This document shows, one piece after another, positions 19,284 to 30,138 of a DNA stretch of 64,000 bases. How positions within the stretch are numbered: position 1 is the stretch's first letter; each line of letters starts with the position of its first letter. A program made the position numbers and the translations under genes. The stretch spans positions 186,001-250,000 of the forward strand of contig NZ_LPVZ01000012.1 in the NCBI RefSeq assembly GCF_001613795.1, read 5' to 3'. Source of the DNA: Thalassospira sp. MCCC 1A01148. GTDB lineage: Bacteria; Pseudomonadota; Alphaproteobacteria; Rhodospirillales; Thalassospiraceae. The notes below the pieces were generated by a model that was not told where the DNA came from, did not search any database, and was given only the letters and a program-made list of their open reading frames with translations.

Positions 19284-20081
19284 TCAGGCTGCGAGGCCCA
19301 GAAGGTTGCGGGTGGCGGTTGTGACGTCGTCCTGACGCATCAGGCTTTCACCGATCAGGAAGCACTGCGCACCAACCTTTGCCATGCGGGCCAGGTCATC
19401 CGGGGTAAACAGGCCGCTTTCGGCCACCAGCAAACGATCATCACCGACCATGGCTGCCAGTTCCTCGGTCGTGGTGAGGGATGTTTCCATGGTCTTGAGG
19501 TTGCGGTTATTAATGCCCAGCAAACGCGATTTGAGTTTCAGCGCGCGTTCGAGTTCCGGGGCATTGTGCACCTCGATCAGGACATCCATGCCAAGGCTGT
19601 GCGCGGCATCTTCAAGCTCAGACGCCAAGCTATCTTCAAGAGCTGCCATGATCAGAAGGATGCAATCAGCCCCCAAGGCACGCGCCTCGGTCACCTGATA
19701 GGGGTCCACCATGAAGTCCTTGCGCAGGGCCGGAAGGTCGACCGCCGCGCGGGCAGCGACCAGATAGCTGTCATCGCCTTGGAAATAGGGAATGTCAGTC
19801 AGAACCGACAGGCAGCTTGCCCCGCCGGCCTTATAGGCCTTGGCCAGTTCCGGCGGATTGAAGTCCGGGCGAATTAGCCCCTTGGACGGTGATGCCTTCT
19901 TGATTTCGGCGATCAGGCCATAGCGGCCATCGGCAACACTGGTTTCAAGGGCCGCGATAAAGCCGCGCGGGGCGAATTGTGTCTTTGCCTCGGCCTCAAG
20001 GGTAGCAAGGGACGTGCGCGCCTTGCAGGCCGCGACATGTTCGCGCTTGTCGTTGCAGATCTTGGTCAGTACGTCGCTCAC
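19284..20081 (-). CDS. trpC: Indole-3-glycerol phosphate synthase
   Basis: TrpC closes the indole ring in tryptophan synthesis. The 265-residue TIM barrel has the [12 protein letters not shown] motif near residue 60, with the catalytic Lys, and [19 protein letters not shown] and [12 protein letters not shown] further on. It starts with GTG at 20081, overlapping the trpD stop as GTGA, so trpD and trpC are translationally coupled. The enzyme is monofunctional, without a fused TrpF domain. Confidence 0.97.
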   Translation of the reverse strand: MSDVLTKICNDKREHVAACKARTSLATLEAEAKTQFAPRGFIAALETSVADGRYGLIAEIKKASPSKGLIRPDFNPPELAKAYKAGGASCLSVLTDIPYFQGDDSYLVAARAAVDLPALRKDFMVDPYQVTEARALGADCILLIMAALEDSLASELEDAAHSLGMDVLIEVHNAPELERALKLKSRLLGINNRNLKTMETSLTTTEELAAMVGDDRLLVAESGLFTPDDLARMAKVGAQCFLIGESLMRQDDVTTATRNLLGLAA

Positions 20082-21112
20082 GCCGGGTTTCCTTCGTTGG
20101 TGATCGCTACAAGGCCCTGCAGGGTTTCGGCAGCCTTGCCGCTATCAATGGCATCAGACGCCTTGTTGATGCCATCTGCAAGATCACTGGCAATGCCGGT
20201 GACCACAAGTGCCGCCCCGGCATTCATCAGAACGATATCGCGGTACGGGCCTTTCTGTGCGGCCAGCAGATCAAGAATGGCCTTGGCATTGACATCGGCA
20301 TCGCCGCCCTTGAGGTCATCAAGGGTCGCAGTTTCAAGACCGAAATCGCTTGGCGAGATTTCAAACGTGGTAACCTTGCCGTCCTTGACCTCGGCGACAT
20401 GGGTCGGCCCGGTGGTCGAGATTTCATCAAGGCCGCTATGGCCATGCACAACCCATGCATGGACCGAGCCCAAACGGTTCAGGACATGGGCAATCGGTTC
20501 AACCCACTGTTTGGCAAAAACACCAAGAACCTGGCGTTTGGTCTTGGCCGGGTTGGCCAGAGGACCGAGCAGGTTAAAGATCGTGCGCGTGCCCATTTCA
20601 ACACGGGTCGGCATGACGTGGCGCATGGCCGAATGGTGGCGGGTTGCCATCATGAAGCAAAGATTGATGTCGCGAAGCGCCTTTTCAAGAAGCTTCATAT
20701 CCGCATCAAGATTGACACCAAGCGCCATCAAAACATCGGCAGAACCGGATTTGGATGAAGCCGCACGGTTGCCGTGTTTTGCAACGGTGGCACCCGCGGC
20801 GGCTGCGACAATCGCAGCCCCGGTCGAAATGTTATAGGTGCCGCTGCCATCACCACCGGTACCGCAGGTATCGACCGCGTTTTCCGGGGCGATAATGCCG
20901 GTTGCCTTTTCACGCATGACACGTGCGGCGCCTGTGATTTCATCAATGGTTTCACCGCGAAGGCGCAAGCCCATCAGGAAAGCCCCCATCTGCGATGGCG
21001 TTGCCTGACCCGACATCAGCACGTTAAAGGCCACTTCGGCCATGCTTTCGCTCAGTTTCTCGCCATCTGCGACTTTGGCCAAAATAGGCTTCATATCATG
21101 ATCAGTCGACAT
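20078..21112 (-). CDS. trpD: Anthranilate phosphoribosyltransferase
   Basis: TrpD transfers the phosphoribosyl group of PRPP to anthranilate. The 344-residue product contains the PRPP-binding [18 protein letters not shown] motif (about residues 75-92), [17 protein letters not shown] and [11 protein letters not shown] chose ATG 21112 (MSTDHDMKP), which follows the trpG stop by 31 bases and has AAGGAAG close upstream; longer in-frame starts would lie within trpG. Overlap with trpC is 4 bases. Confidence 0.96.
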   Translation of the reverse strand: MSTDHDMKPILAKVADGEKLSESMAEVAFNVLMSGQATPSQMGAFLMGLRLRGETIDEITGAARVMREKATGIIAPENAVDTCGTGGDGSGTYNISTGAAIVAAAAGATVAKHGNRAASSKSGSADVLMALGVNLDADMKLLEKALRDINLCFMMATRHHSAMRHVMPTRVEMGTRTIFNLLGPLANPAKTKRQVLGVFAKQWVEPIAHVLNRLGSVHAWVVHGHSGLDEISTTGPTHVAEVKDGKVTTFEISPSDFGLETATLDDLKGGDADVNAKAILDLLAAQKGPYRDIVLMNAGAALVVTGIASDLADGINKASDAIDSGKAAETLQGLVAITNEGNPA

Positions 21113-21143
21113 CGGGTCTTCCTTGGTTGCGGTCCAGCGCCGG

Positions 21144-21716
21144 TCAGGCACCGGTATAGTCGATAAAATTCTTAAGCAATGCGTGACCATGTTCCGAAGC
21201 GATGCTTTCGGGATGGAACTGGACACCATGAATTTGATGGGTTTTATGACGAACGCCCATAATCAGACCATCTCCGCTTTGGGCGGTGATTTCAAGGCTA
21301 TCGGGCAAAGTTTCGCGCTCAATCACCAATGAATGATAACGGGTGGCTTCAAACGGGCTTGGCAGGCCGGCAAAAACGCTGGTGCCCGAATGGGTCATCG
21401 CATCGGTCTTGCCATGCATGCATTCGGGCGCACGGATGACCTTGCCACCAAAGGCCTGACCGATTGATTGATGACCAAGACACACCCCAAGCAGTTTGAC
21501 CGTGCCCGCCGCAGCCTTGATCAGATCAAGGCAGATACCGGCTCGTTCCGGGTCACAGGGACCGGGCGAAATCACAATGCCTTCGGGATTGAGCGCCATG
21601 GCCGCATCCACGCTGATCTCATCATTGCGGCGCACTTCGACCTCGGGGCCGAGTTCGCGCAGATAGTGCCACAAATTGAATGTGAAACTGTCGTAATTGT
21701 CGATGAGGAGATACAT
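21144..21716 (-). CDS. trpG: Anthranilate/aminodeoxychorismate synthase glutamine amidotransferase
   Basis: This class I glutamine amidotransferase delivers ammonia to TrpE (and often also to the folate enzyme PabB). The catalytic triad is visible: Cys79 in LLGVCLGHQ, and His168 and Glu170 in VQFHPESI. The N-terminus [14 protein letters not shown] is typical. It is the first gene of the trpG-trpD-trpC-moaC run. Its partner trpE is 1.6 kb away, beyond a gene on the opposite strand. Confidence 0.96.
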   Translation of the reverse strand: MYLLIDNYDSFTFNLWHYLRELGPEVEVRRNDEISVDAAMALNPEGIVISPGPCDPERAGICLDLIKAAAGTVKLLGVCLGHQSIGQAFGGKVIRAPECMHGKTDAMTHSGTSVFAGLPSPFEATRYHSLVIERETLPDSLEITAQSGDGLIMGVRHKTHQIHGVQFHPESIASEHGHALLKNFIDYTGA

Positions 21717-21987
21717 CAGAAAGCGGGCTCATGCACATTAAGGTCGGCAGAGAATAAACGCCATTGTCGCTACGTCAAGCAGAAGCAGAGCAAGGCTTTT
21801 TTCGCTTTCGGCGCGTCCGTGATCGCGTGAGGGGTAATCCTTTAACCGTGCGCTAACCAGAGACGTTTTAAAAAGATTAAAATCATGCCGACAAGATCGG
21901 TGTATAATCACCATATGGGAAGCGGTTGTTCAGTGAACGAAACAGCCGCTACGAGCATCCCAGCAAACGAATACTGGAGACCACAGC

Positions 21988-23214
21988 GTGGCACGCCGGG
22001 CAACCCGGGCAACGACCGCCAAACGTAAGAAGGCGGCACCCAAGAAATCCTCTCGTAAGAAGACCGCCCCGAAAAAGAAAACGGGTGGTATTGGACGTCT
22101 GATGCTGGGCGGGGCTTTTGTCGCGGGTACATTGTCGGCGATTATTGCGGTCGGCAGCATGCTTGAGCTTGATCGTGCCTCGGACGAATTTGGCCGTGCA
22201 GCGGATCAAAGCGCACCGAACTATGCCCTGGCCGAGCCGGAACCCACCCCGATGCTGCGCAAGGATTACAAGCTTTCAGATAAGGCTTCGGTCTCGGAAC
22301 GTGGACGCACCGGGTATCTGGTCAGCGACAATGGCGAACCGGCATCAGAGGATGTGCAAGAGAGGACAGGCGGGTTATCGGACTTTGTAACCTCTCCGGC
22401 GTCACGCAAGCCAAAACGGGATGAAGACATTCTTCCGGGTGATAGTGGCAATGATGGTCCTGCAAGCGCGGTCGCGTCAGCAGATCAGCCTTGGCGGAAA
22501 TATGCCGCACTCACACAGGATACCGGCGACAAACCAGTGATCGCGATTGTGATTGATGATGCCGGTCTGGATCAGCCACGCACGGCGCGCACGGTTGAAC
22601 TGCCGGGGCCAATTACGATTTCATATCTGCCCTATGCCCGGGATTTGCAGGCACAGGTCAATGCCGCGCGCAATGCCGGGCACGAAGTGATGCTGCATAT
22701 GCCGATGGAACCGTCATCGGCCACGATTGATCCGGGACCGCATGCCTTGCTGGCGCGCTATGATCGTCAGAAAATCCTTAATGAGATGACCTGGATGCTG
22801 GATCGTTTTGATGGCTATGTCGGTGTGAACAACCACATGGGCAGCAAGTTTACCGCCGACCCGGAGCGCATGCGTGTTGTCATGGAAGTCATGAAATCAC
22901 GCGGCCTGATGTTCCTTGATAGCCGCACCAGCGCAGACTCGGTCGGCTATTCAACGGCAAGCAGCTTTGGCGTTCCGGCAATCACGCGCGACATCTTTAT
23001 TGATGATGCCGATGATGCGGCCAAGATCGCCGATATGCTGGCCCGCACCGAGAATGTCGCGCGCAAGCAGGGATTTGCCATCGCCATCGGCCATCCACGC
23101 GATCTGACGATTGGCGCGCTTAGAAAATGGATCCCGGAAATTCAGGCCAAGGGCTTTGTGCTGGTGCCGATTACGGATGTTTTGCGCCGGTCGATGCAAA
23201 GTGTGACGGGGTAG
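21988..23214 (+). CDS. Divergent polysaccharide deacetylase family protein with Lys-rich N-terminal tail
   Basis: The 408-residue product has three parts. Residues 1-32 are extremely basic and Ala/Pro/Lys-rich (AKRKKAAPKKSSRKKTAPKK), resembling histone H1 tails. Residues 36-58 form a membrane anchor. After a low-complexity acidic linker, residues 178-405 match the YibQ/DUF610 divergent polysaccharide deacetylase family (VIAIVIDDAGLDQ, GHEVMLHMPMEP, GVNNHMGSKFT, FLDSRTSADSV, AIAIGHPRDLT). The domain would sit in the periplasm with the basic tail in the cytoplasm. GTG 21988 follows a GGAG 9 bases upstream. The gene is oriented opposite to the trp genes on both sides. Its enzymatic activity and the role of the tail are unknown. 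Confidence 0.85.
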   Translation: MARRATRATTAKRKKAAPKKSSRKKTAPKKKTGGIGRLMLGGAFVAGTLSAIIAVGSMLELDRASDEFGRAADQSAPNYALAEPEPTPMLRKDYKLSDKASVSERGRTGYLVSDNGEPASEDVQERTGGLSDFVTSPASRKPKRDEDILPGDSGNDGPASAVASADQPWRKYAALTQDTGDKPVIAIVIDDAGLDQPRTARTVELPGPITISYLPYARDLQAQVNAARNAGHEVMLHMPMEPSSATIDPGPHALLARYDRQKILNEMTWMLDRFDGYVGVNNHMGSKFTADPERMRVVMEVMKSRGLMFLDSRTSADSVGYSTASSFGVPAITRDIFIDDADDAAKIADMLARTENVARKQGFAIAIGHPRDLTIGALRKWIPEIQAKGFVLVPITDVLRRSMQSVTG

Positions 23215-23236
23215 GGTTCGCTGACGGACATGAATA

Positions 23237-23270
23237 AAGGGCTGCAGTTATCCTGCAGCCCTTTTTGTTT
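23237..23270. terminator. Bidirectional terminator between deacetylase-like gene and trpE
   Basis: AAGGGCTGCAG (23237-23247) pairs with CTGCAGCCCTT (23253-23263) around a 5-base loop; T-runs follow on the plus strand. It separates the convergent deacetylase-like gene and trpE. Confidence 0.9.
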
Positions 23271-23283
23271 GCGCGATACGAGA

Positions 23284-24783
23284 TCAGGCAAACCGATGGG
23301 CCTCGCGGGCAGCGGCCATGAGCGCGCCAGCCTTGTTCTGGCATTCCTTGTGTTCAAGTTCCGGTTTGCTGTCGACGACGACACCGGCACCGGCCTGAAT
23401 GTGGATTTTCTCGTCCTTGATGACGGCGGTGCGGAGCGCAATGCAGGTATCCATCGAACCGTCGGCCGAGATATAGCCGATACAGCCGGCATAGATGCCA
23501 CGCCGCACCGATTCAAGTTCATCAATGATTTCCATGGCGCGAACTTTGGGGGCCCCTGATACGGTTCCGGCCGGGAAGCCTGCCTTGAGTGCATCCATGG
23601 CGTCGTATTTGGTCTCGTCAATCTGTCCGACCACGTTAGAGACGATATGCATGACGTGCGAATAGTATTCGATCTGTTCGCGGTCGGTGACGCGCACGGT
23701 GCCCGGTTTGGAGACGCGCCCAACATCGTTGCGGCCAAGGTCCAGCAACATCAGATGTTCCGAGCGTTCCTTGGGATCATCCAGCAGGTCTTGCGCCATG
23801 ATCTTGTCGTCATCGGGCGTTTTACCGCGCCGACGGGTTCCGGCAATCGGGCGAATTGTGACTTCGCCGTCGCGCAGGCGCACCAGGATTTCCGGGCTGG
23901 CACCGACGACCTGAAAACCACCGATATCCAGATAGAACATGAAGGGCGACGGATTGATCCGACGAAGCGCTCTGTAAAAGGCAAAGGGCGGGAGCTGATA
24001 GGGCAGCGTGTAGCGTTGCGACAGGACCACCTGAAAGATATCGCCCGCCCGGATATAGTCCTTGGCCTTTTCGACCATGTCATGGAACCCGGCCTCGGTC
24101 ACGCTGACCTTTGGTTCGGGCAGGGTGTCGGGCACGGATTTGGAGCGACGGTCGATAAACAGGTTGCGTTGGAACTGCTGGACCACGTCATTGAGATGCG
24201 CGCAGGCCAGATCATAGGCTGCATCAGCCGAAATGCCGCTTTCCGGGCGCACTGGCGTCACCACGGTCACTGTGTCTTCGATGGTATCAAAACTTGCCGT
24301 CACAGTCGGGCGGATGAAGATGCCATCGGGAACGTCAAGCTCGTCCTTGTTGCTGTCTGGCAGCTTTTCCATCAGGCGGACGGTGTCATAGCCCATATAG
24401 CCGACCAGACCGGCGCTCATGGGCGGCAGGTTGTCGGGCAGTTCGATGTAGCTTTCGGCGATCAGTTTCTTGAGGCTATCAAGCGGGGCGTCGGCTTCTG
24501 CCACAAAGGCATCTGCATCGGCCATCGCACGACGATTGAGTTCGGCCTTGTCACCAAAACACCGCCAGATCAAATCGGGTTTGAGGCCGAGGAAGGAATA
24601 CCGTCCACGAACGGATCCGCCTTCAACAGATTCAAGCAAATAGGTGTTTGGCATGCCTTCGGCGATCTTGAGAAAAGCCGAGACCGGCGTATCAAGATCG
24701 GCTGTCAGCGCGGTCCAGAGAACCTGCGAAATGCCGTTATCGTAGTTTTGCTTGAAACTGGTGAAATCCGGTTTGATTTCCAT
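23284..24783 (-). CDS. trpE: Anthranilate synthase component I
   Basis: TrpE makes anthranilate from chorismate with ammonia from TrpG. The 499-residue product has the N-terminal LLESVEGG motif (about residues 48-55), the element linked to tryptophan feedback inhibition, and the chorismate-binding core with PIAGTRRRGKTPDDD, LLDLGRNDVGRV and AGFPAGTVSGAPKVRAMEII. It starts at ATG 24783, 95 bases downstream of ppiD. I see no leader peptide with consecutive Trp codons in that gap, so attenuation of the classical type is not evident. Confidence 0.97.
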   Translation of the reverse strand: MEIKPDFTSFKQNYDNGISQVLWTALTADLDTPVSAFLKIAEGMPNTYLLESVEGGSVRGRYSFLGLKPDLIWRCFGDKAELNRRAMADADAFVAEADAPLDSLKKLIAESYIELPDNLPPMSAGLVGYMGYDTVRLMEKLPDSNKDELDVPDGIFIRPTVTASFDTIEDTVTVVTPVRPESGISADAAYDLACAHLNDVVQQFQRNLFIDRRSKSVPDTLPEPKVSVTEAGFHDMVEKAKDYIRAGDIFQVVLSQRYTLPYQLPPFAFYRALRRINPSPFMFYLDIGGFQVVGASPEILVRLRDGEVTIRPIAGTRRRGKTPDDDKIMAQDLLDDPKERSEHLMLLDLGRNDVGRVSKPGTVRVTDREQIEYYSHVMHIVSNVVGQIDETKYDAMDALKAGFPAGTVSGAPKVRAMEIIDELESVRRGIYAGCIGYISADGSMDTCIALRTAVIKDEKIHIQAGAGVVVDSKPELEHKECQNKAGALMAAAREAHRFA

Positions 24784-24835
24784 GGTCTGTCCGATGGTTG
24801 GGCTTGGCCGGGTTGGCTATGTCGTCTTCGAGATA

Positions 24836-24870
24836 GAAAAAGGGCGACCAGATTTTCCCGGTCGCCCTTG
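24836..24870 (-). terminator. Terminator after ppiD
   Basis: AAGGGCGACC (24840-24849) pairs with GGTCGCCCTT (24860-24869). On the minus strand the stem is followed by a T-run (the A-run ending at 24841), so it ends the ppiD transcript just before trpE. Confidence 0.85.
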
Positions 24871-24878
24871 TTTGCCTA

Positions 24879-26771
24879 TCAGTTTGCAGCGGTCGGCGTA
24901 TAGAGCTCGTTGATCACGCTGTTATTCACACTGACCGAGATTTCCTCGTTCAGGTAGTTGAGATATTGCGCAAGGATGTCCTCGTTCAGGGCTTCCTTGA
25001 GCTCGTCATTTACCGGTTTGGCATCGGCCGTGTTGATGTCGGCGGCCTGAATGTCATCGAGCTTGACCAAGATGACGTCTTCGCCGGTCCGGATGGCTTT
25101 GGCATTGCCGTCCTCGAGGGTGAAGAGGGCCGCGGCAATTGCCGGGTTTACATCATCAGCAAGGCCACGGCCGGTACGACGGGTCATGCCGGTTTCGCGA
25201 ACCGCGGTTGCGTCGTCGGCTGCAAGGGTTGCGATATCCGCGCCGGTATTGTTGATTTTGTCAGCCAGTTCTTCGGCCTTTTCCATCATCAGGCGCTGGC
25301 GTTCTTCGGCGGTCCATGCGGCGACAACTTCGTCGCGGACTTCGTCAAACGGACGCAGGGCCGACGGGGTTACGTTTTCAACACGAACGACATAGCGCGT
25401 ACCCGAAGCGGTTTCTTCAAGGAAGCTTTCCTCGCCGTTCTCGAGTTCGAAGATCTTGGCGTTGATTTCTTCTGCGCCGTCAACGTTTTGACCAGCAAGC
25501 CCTTCGCCGCGAACAACACCGTCAAGCTTGTAGGTGCGTGCACCAACATCACGTGCGGCGTCTTCGATCGGGGTGCCAGCACCGAGTTCTTCGTCAAAAG
25601 TGGCGGCAAGATCATAGATCGCGTCTTCGGCTTTATACTGCTTAAGCCCGTCAACAATGATGTCACGTACTTCGTCAAGGCTTTGCGTGCTGCCCGGCGT
25701 CACGGACGGAACGCGGATAATGTGCCAGCCAAGGGCTGTTTCGACCGGCTCGGAGATGCCGCCTTCTTCAAGGGCAAAGGTGGCTTCGCTCAGGTCCGGC
25801 AAGATGTCATTGGCGGTGAATTCACCAAGTTTGACCATGGCTTCAGTCATGCCGGCATCTTCGGCAACCGCCATGAAGTCAGCACCTTCCGTCAGGCGGT
25901 TATAGGCTTCGCGCGCGGTCTGTTCTTCGTTCGGGGCAAACAGGATTTGCTCGACCGTACGTTTTTCCGGGGTCTGGAATTCCGGTTCGCGCTGCGCATA
26001 GGACTGTGCGATTTCTTCCTCGGTCACGGTGATGGTCTGGACCAGGTCAGCCGCACTTAGTGTTGCCAGCGTGACATCGCGGCTTTCAGGTGCTGTGAAC
26101 TGTGCGGCGTTATCTTCGTGATAGGCCCGAAGGGTTGCGTCATTGGCGACCGGGATGTTGGCAAACTCGTCCTTGCTTAGCGCAAAGAAAGACCCGCTGC
26201 GCTGTTCATTGCGATAGGCAACGATTTGACGCGCCATGATGTCCGGGACGGTGGCAGGGCTGGTCAGGCTGTCAACGACCTGCTGGCTCATCATGTCACC
26301 ACGCACACCATTGATGAATTCGTTTTCGGTGTAGCCTGCCTGATAAAGCGCCTGCATGAAGCGGTCACGGCTGAACTGGCCGGTGGCCGGGTCCTTGAAG
26401 CTGTCAGACGAGAAGATCTGTTCGCGGACTTTATCGTCGCTGATGCCGATGCCGATATTCTTGGCATCTTCACGCAGGATCTTCTGGGATACGAGCGACT
26501 GCACCGTATTGTTCAGGAGGCCCATCTGGATGGCCTGCTGCTGGTTAAAGTTCGGTCCGAACATGTTTCGCATATTCTGGACGCTGCGCTGGAAGGCGCG
26601 GTCCAGTTCGACCGGGGTGATTCTTTGGCTGCCGATTTCGGCAACTTCACGCGAGGTGCCCAGATTGAGCATCGATGCGTTCAGGCCCCAGATCACGAAG
26701 CTCAGTGCAATCACGCCGAAGATGATCTTGGCGAAGATTGATTTCGAAAATGTGCGAATGCCAGCAAGCAT
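24879..26771 (-). CDS. ppiD: Membrane-anchored periplasmic peptidyl-prolyl isomerase (PpiD/SurA-like)
   Basis: The 630-residue protein has one N-terminal membrane helix (about residues 12-32, FAKIIFGVIALSFVIWGLNA), a SurA-type chaperone region (about residues 35-240) and a parvulin domain (about residues 265-360, with AEDAGMTEAMVKLGEF and LGWHIIRV). Its acidic C-terminal region continues to residue 630. PpiD sits at the SecYEG exit and helps fold exported proteins. The tpiA-ppiD divergent pair upstream of trpE is common in alphaproteobacteria. A hairpin lies in the presumed leader 27 bases upstream of the ATG. Confidence 0.93.
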   Translation of the reverse strand: MLAGIRTFSKSIFAKIIFGVIALSFVIWGLNASMLNLGTSREVAEIGSQRITPVELDRAFQRSVQNMRNMFGPNFNQQQAIQMGLLNNTVQSLVSQKILREDAKNIGIGISDDKVREQIFSSDSFKDPATGQFSRDRFMQALYQAGYTENEFINGVRGDMMSQQVVDSLTSPATVPDIMARQIVAYRNEQRSGSFFALSKDEFANIPVANDATLRAYHEDNAAQFTAPESRDVTLATLSAADLVQTITVTEEEIAQSYAQREPEFQTPEKRTVEQILFAPNEEQTAREAYNRLTEGADFMAVAEDAGMTEAMVKLGEFTANDILPDLSEATFALEEGGISEPVETALGWHIIRVPSVTPGSTQSLDEVRDIIVDGLKQYKAEDAIYDLAATFDEELGAGTPIEDAARDVGARTYKLDGVVRGEGLAGQNVDGAEEINAKIFELENGEESFLEETASGTRYVVRVENVTPSALRPFDEVRDEVVAAWTAEERQRLMMEKAEELADKINNTGADIATLAADDATAVRETGMTRRTGRGLADDVNPAIAAALFTLEDGNAKAIRTGEDVILVKLDDIQAADINTADAKPVNDELKEALNEDILAQYLNYLNEEISVSVNNSVINELYTPTAAN

Positions 26772-27099
26772 ATGATAAGCCTAACAATCCGTGGTTTGAC
26801 GCCAAAATCAGGCTTTGGCGTCGTTTCATTATGATCGTTCGGGCGCATCGGCCCGAGCAAATTTGCCGCGCATCTTAATGGCGAGTGTTATCAGCGGCAA
26901 CAGGCGATTGTATCGAAGATGACAGGGATCACATCTTAAATATACCAACAGGCGTCTTCGGGTACTTGGCCCCGGTGGACTGACATGCTAAAACCCGCGT
27001 CGAAACAGGTCCTGTAACAAATCGTAACGGCTGCAAAGCTTTTGTGATCATTTTGATACAAGGACAATATGTGAACCTGATCAGCACGAGGTACCTCTC
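26772..27099. other. 328-bp divergent intergenic region, ppiD / tpiA
   Basis: No gene is seen here. A 9-bp perfect hairpin GACGCCAAA / TTTGGCGTC (26798-26806, 26814-26822) lies in the ppiD leader, and a second smaller one TCGGGC / GCCCGA (26839-26844, 26851-26856) follows. Promoters for both genes should be here, but I cannot assign -10 and -35 elements with confidence. A GAGG sequence shortly before 27100 serves tpiA. Confidence 0.6.
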
Positions 27100-27855
27100 A
27101 TGACCCAACGCCGTCCCCTGATTGCCGGAAACTGGAAAATGAACTGTTTGCGCGCAGATGGTCTTGCGCTGGCATCTGGCTTGGCGGCAAAGGCGTCTGA
27201 GAGAGGATCGCTTGGTTGTGATGTTCTGGTTTGTCCGCCGGCGACACTTTTGTCCGAGGCGGTCGGTGTGACCAAGGACAGCCCAGTCGCGGTCGGTGGC
27301 CAGGATTGCCATGCGGCAATTTCGGGGGCGCATACCGGTGATCTGGCGGCCCCGATGCTTGCCGATATTGGCGCGCAATATGTTTTGGTCGGGCATTCCG
27401 AACGTCGTGCCGATCATGGTGAAAGCTCTACCGATATTCGCAAAAAGGCGATTGCGGCCCATGATGCCGGTTTGATCGCGGTGGTTTGCGTTGGTGAAAC
27501 CGAAGAAGAGCGCGATCTTGGCGCGACGTTGCCAGTGGTGAACGGGCAGGTGGCTGTATCGCTTCCCGATGGGGCGAATGCCAAAAATACGGTTGTCGCC
27601 TATGAGCCGGTCTGGGCCATCGGTACAGGCCGCACGGCAAGTGTTGAAGAAGTCGCCGAAGTTCATGCTGCAATCCGCGCAGGTCTGATGGCACGGTTTG
27701 AGGATGGCGATCAGTTCCGAATTCTGTATGGTGGTTCGGTCAAGCCGTCGAATGCTTCGGAATTGATGGCTGTCGAAGATGTCGATGGCGCACTTGTTGG
27801 CGGGGCGAGCCTCAAGGTTGAAGATTTCTGGCAGATTATTGAATCTTGTGCCTAA
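27100..27855 (+). CDS. tpiA: Triosephosphate isomerase
   Basis: TpiA interconverts dihydroxyacetone phosphate and glyceraldehyde 3-phosphate. The 251-residue TIM barrel shows the N-terminal AGNWKMN with the catalytic Lys, VLVGHSERR with the catalytic His, [13 protein letters not shown] with the catalytic Glu, and the phosphate-binding [10 protein letters not shown] near the C-terminus. It is divergent from ppiD and 134 bases upstream of secG. Confidence 0.98.
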   Translation: MTQRRPLIAGNWKMNCLRADGLALASGLAAKASERGSLGCDVLVCPPATLLSEAVGVTKDSPVAVGGQDCHAAISGAHTGDLAAPMLADIGAQYVLVGHSERRADHGESSTDIRKKAIAAHDAGLIAVVCVGETEEERDLGATLPVVNGQVAVSLPDGANAKNTVVAYEPVWAIGTGRTASVEEVAEVHAAIRAGLMARFEDGDQFRILYGGSVKPSNASELMAVEDVDGALVGGASLKVEDFWQIIESCA

Positions 27856-27989
27856 CGGACTGCGGTGCAGATTTTGTTTAATATGCTCTAGCCAACAGCC
27901 ATAAAACGCGTTAAATACGCATCAAATTTATGCCCGATCCGGGCCGAATTGCGTTTGGATCGGTAGATTAGGACAAGAGTTTCGACACC

Positions 27990-28325
27990 ATGCAAACAGT
28001 CATTCTGGTAATCCACCTTCTTCTTGCGCTCGGCCTTATTGCCGTGATTCTCGTGCAGCGCAGCGAGGGCGGTGGGCTTGGTATCGGCGGTAACAGCGGC
28101 GGTGGCGGCGGAGGCGGCGGCTTCGGCGTGATGAGTTCACGCGGCGCTGCGAACCTGCTGACCCGTACCACTGCGATTCTGGCAGGCGCATTCATGATCA
28201 CCAGCATCATCCTTGCCCTTCAGTCGAACACCCATACCCAGCCGGCCTCGATCCTTGATCAGGCACCGGCACCGGCGGTCACTGAGCCCGCCGAGGATAC
28301 CGGGCCCGCGGCTCCGACCCGATAA
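27990..28325 (+). CDS. secG: Protein-export membrane protein SecG
   Basis: SecG is the small accessory subunit of the SecYEG translocon. The 111-residue product has two membrane helices (about residues 2-23 and 60-78) separated by the Gly-rich loop with SEGGGLGIGG and the conserved SSRGAANLLTRTTA. The loop holds a run of eight glycines (residues 37-44). A Pro/Ala-rich tail ends the protein. Location just after tpiA is classical. Confidence 0.95.
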   Translation: MQTVILVIHLLLALGLIAVILVQRSEGGGLGIGGNSGGGGGGGGFGVMSSRGAANLLTRTTAILAGAFMITSIILALQSNTHTQPASILDQAPAPAVTEPAEDTGPAAPTR

Positions 28326-28342
28326 AAAATAAACCGACGACA

Positions 28343-28372
28343 TGAGGCGGCAAACTTGCCGCCTCAATTTTT
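28343..28372 (+). terminator. Intrinsic terminator after secG
   Basis: TGAGGCGGCAA (28343-28353) pairs with TTGCCGCCTCA (28356-28366), an 11-bp perfect stem with a 2-base loop, followed by ATTTTT. It separates secG from pyrG. Confidence 0.9.
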
Positions 28373-28440
28373 GATTGTTGTATTCCACGGTTCGTGATGC
28401 ACTAAACGGCATTGAACCGAGGCTTTGTGCTTTGAGATGA

Positions 28441-30078
<1,638 letters not shown>

Positions 30079-30138
30079 TCGTGGCGGTTTGACCGCTAAA
30101 ACAAACAGCCTAGAAGTGATCGACTGAAAGTCATTGCA

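Noticed and set aside
24784-24878. Possible trp leader peptide before trpE
   Set aside because: The 95-base gap is mostly the ppiD terminator and contains no short ORF with adjacent Trp codons.
23647-24903. 418-codon plus-strand frame opposite trpE
   Set aside because: Antisense shadow of trpE that crosses the ppiD terminator.
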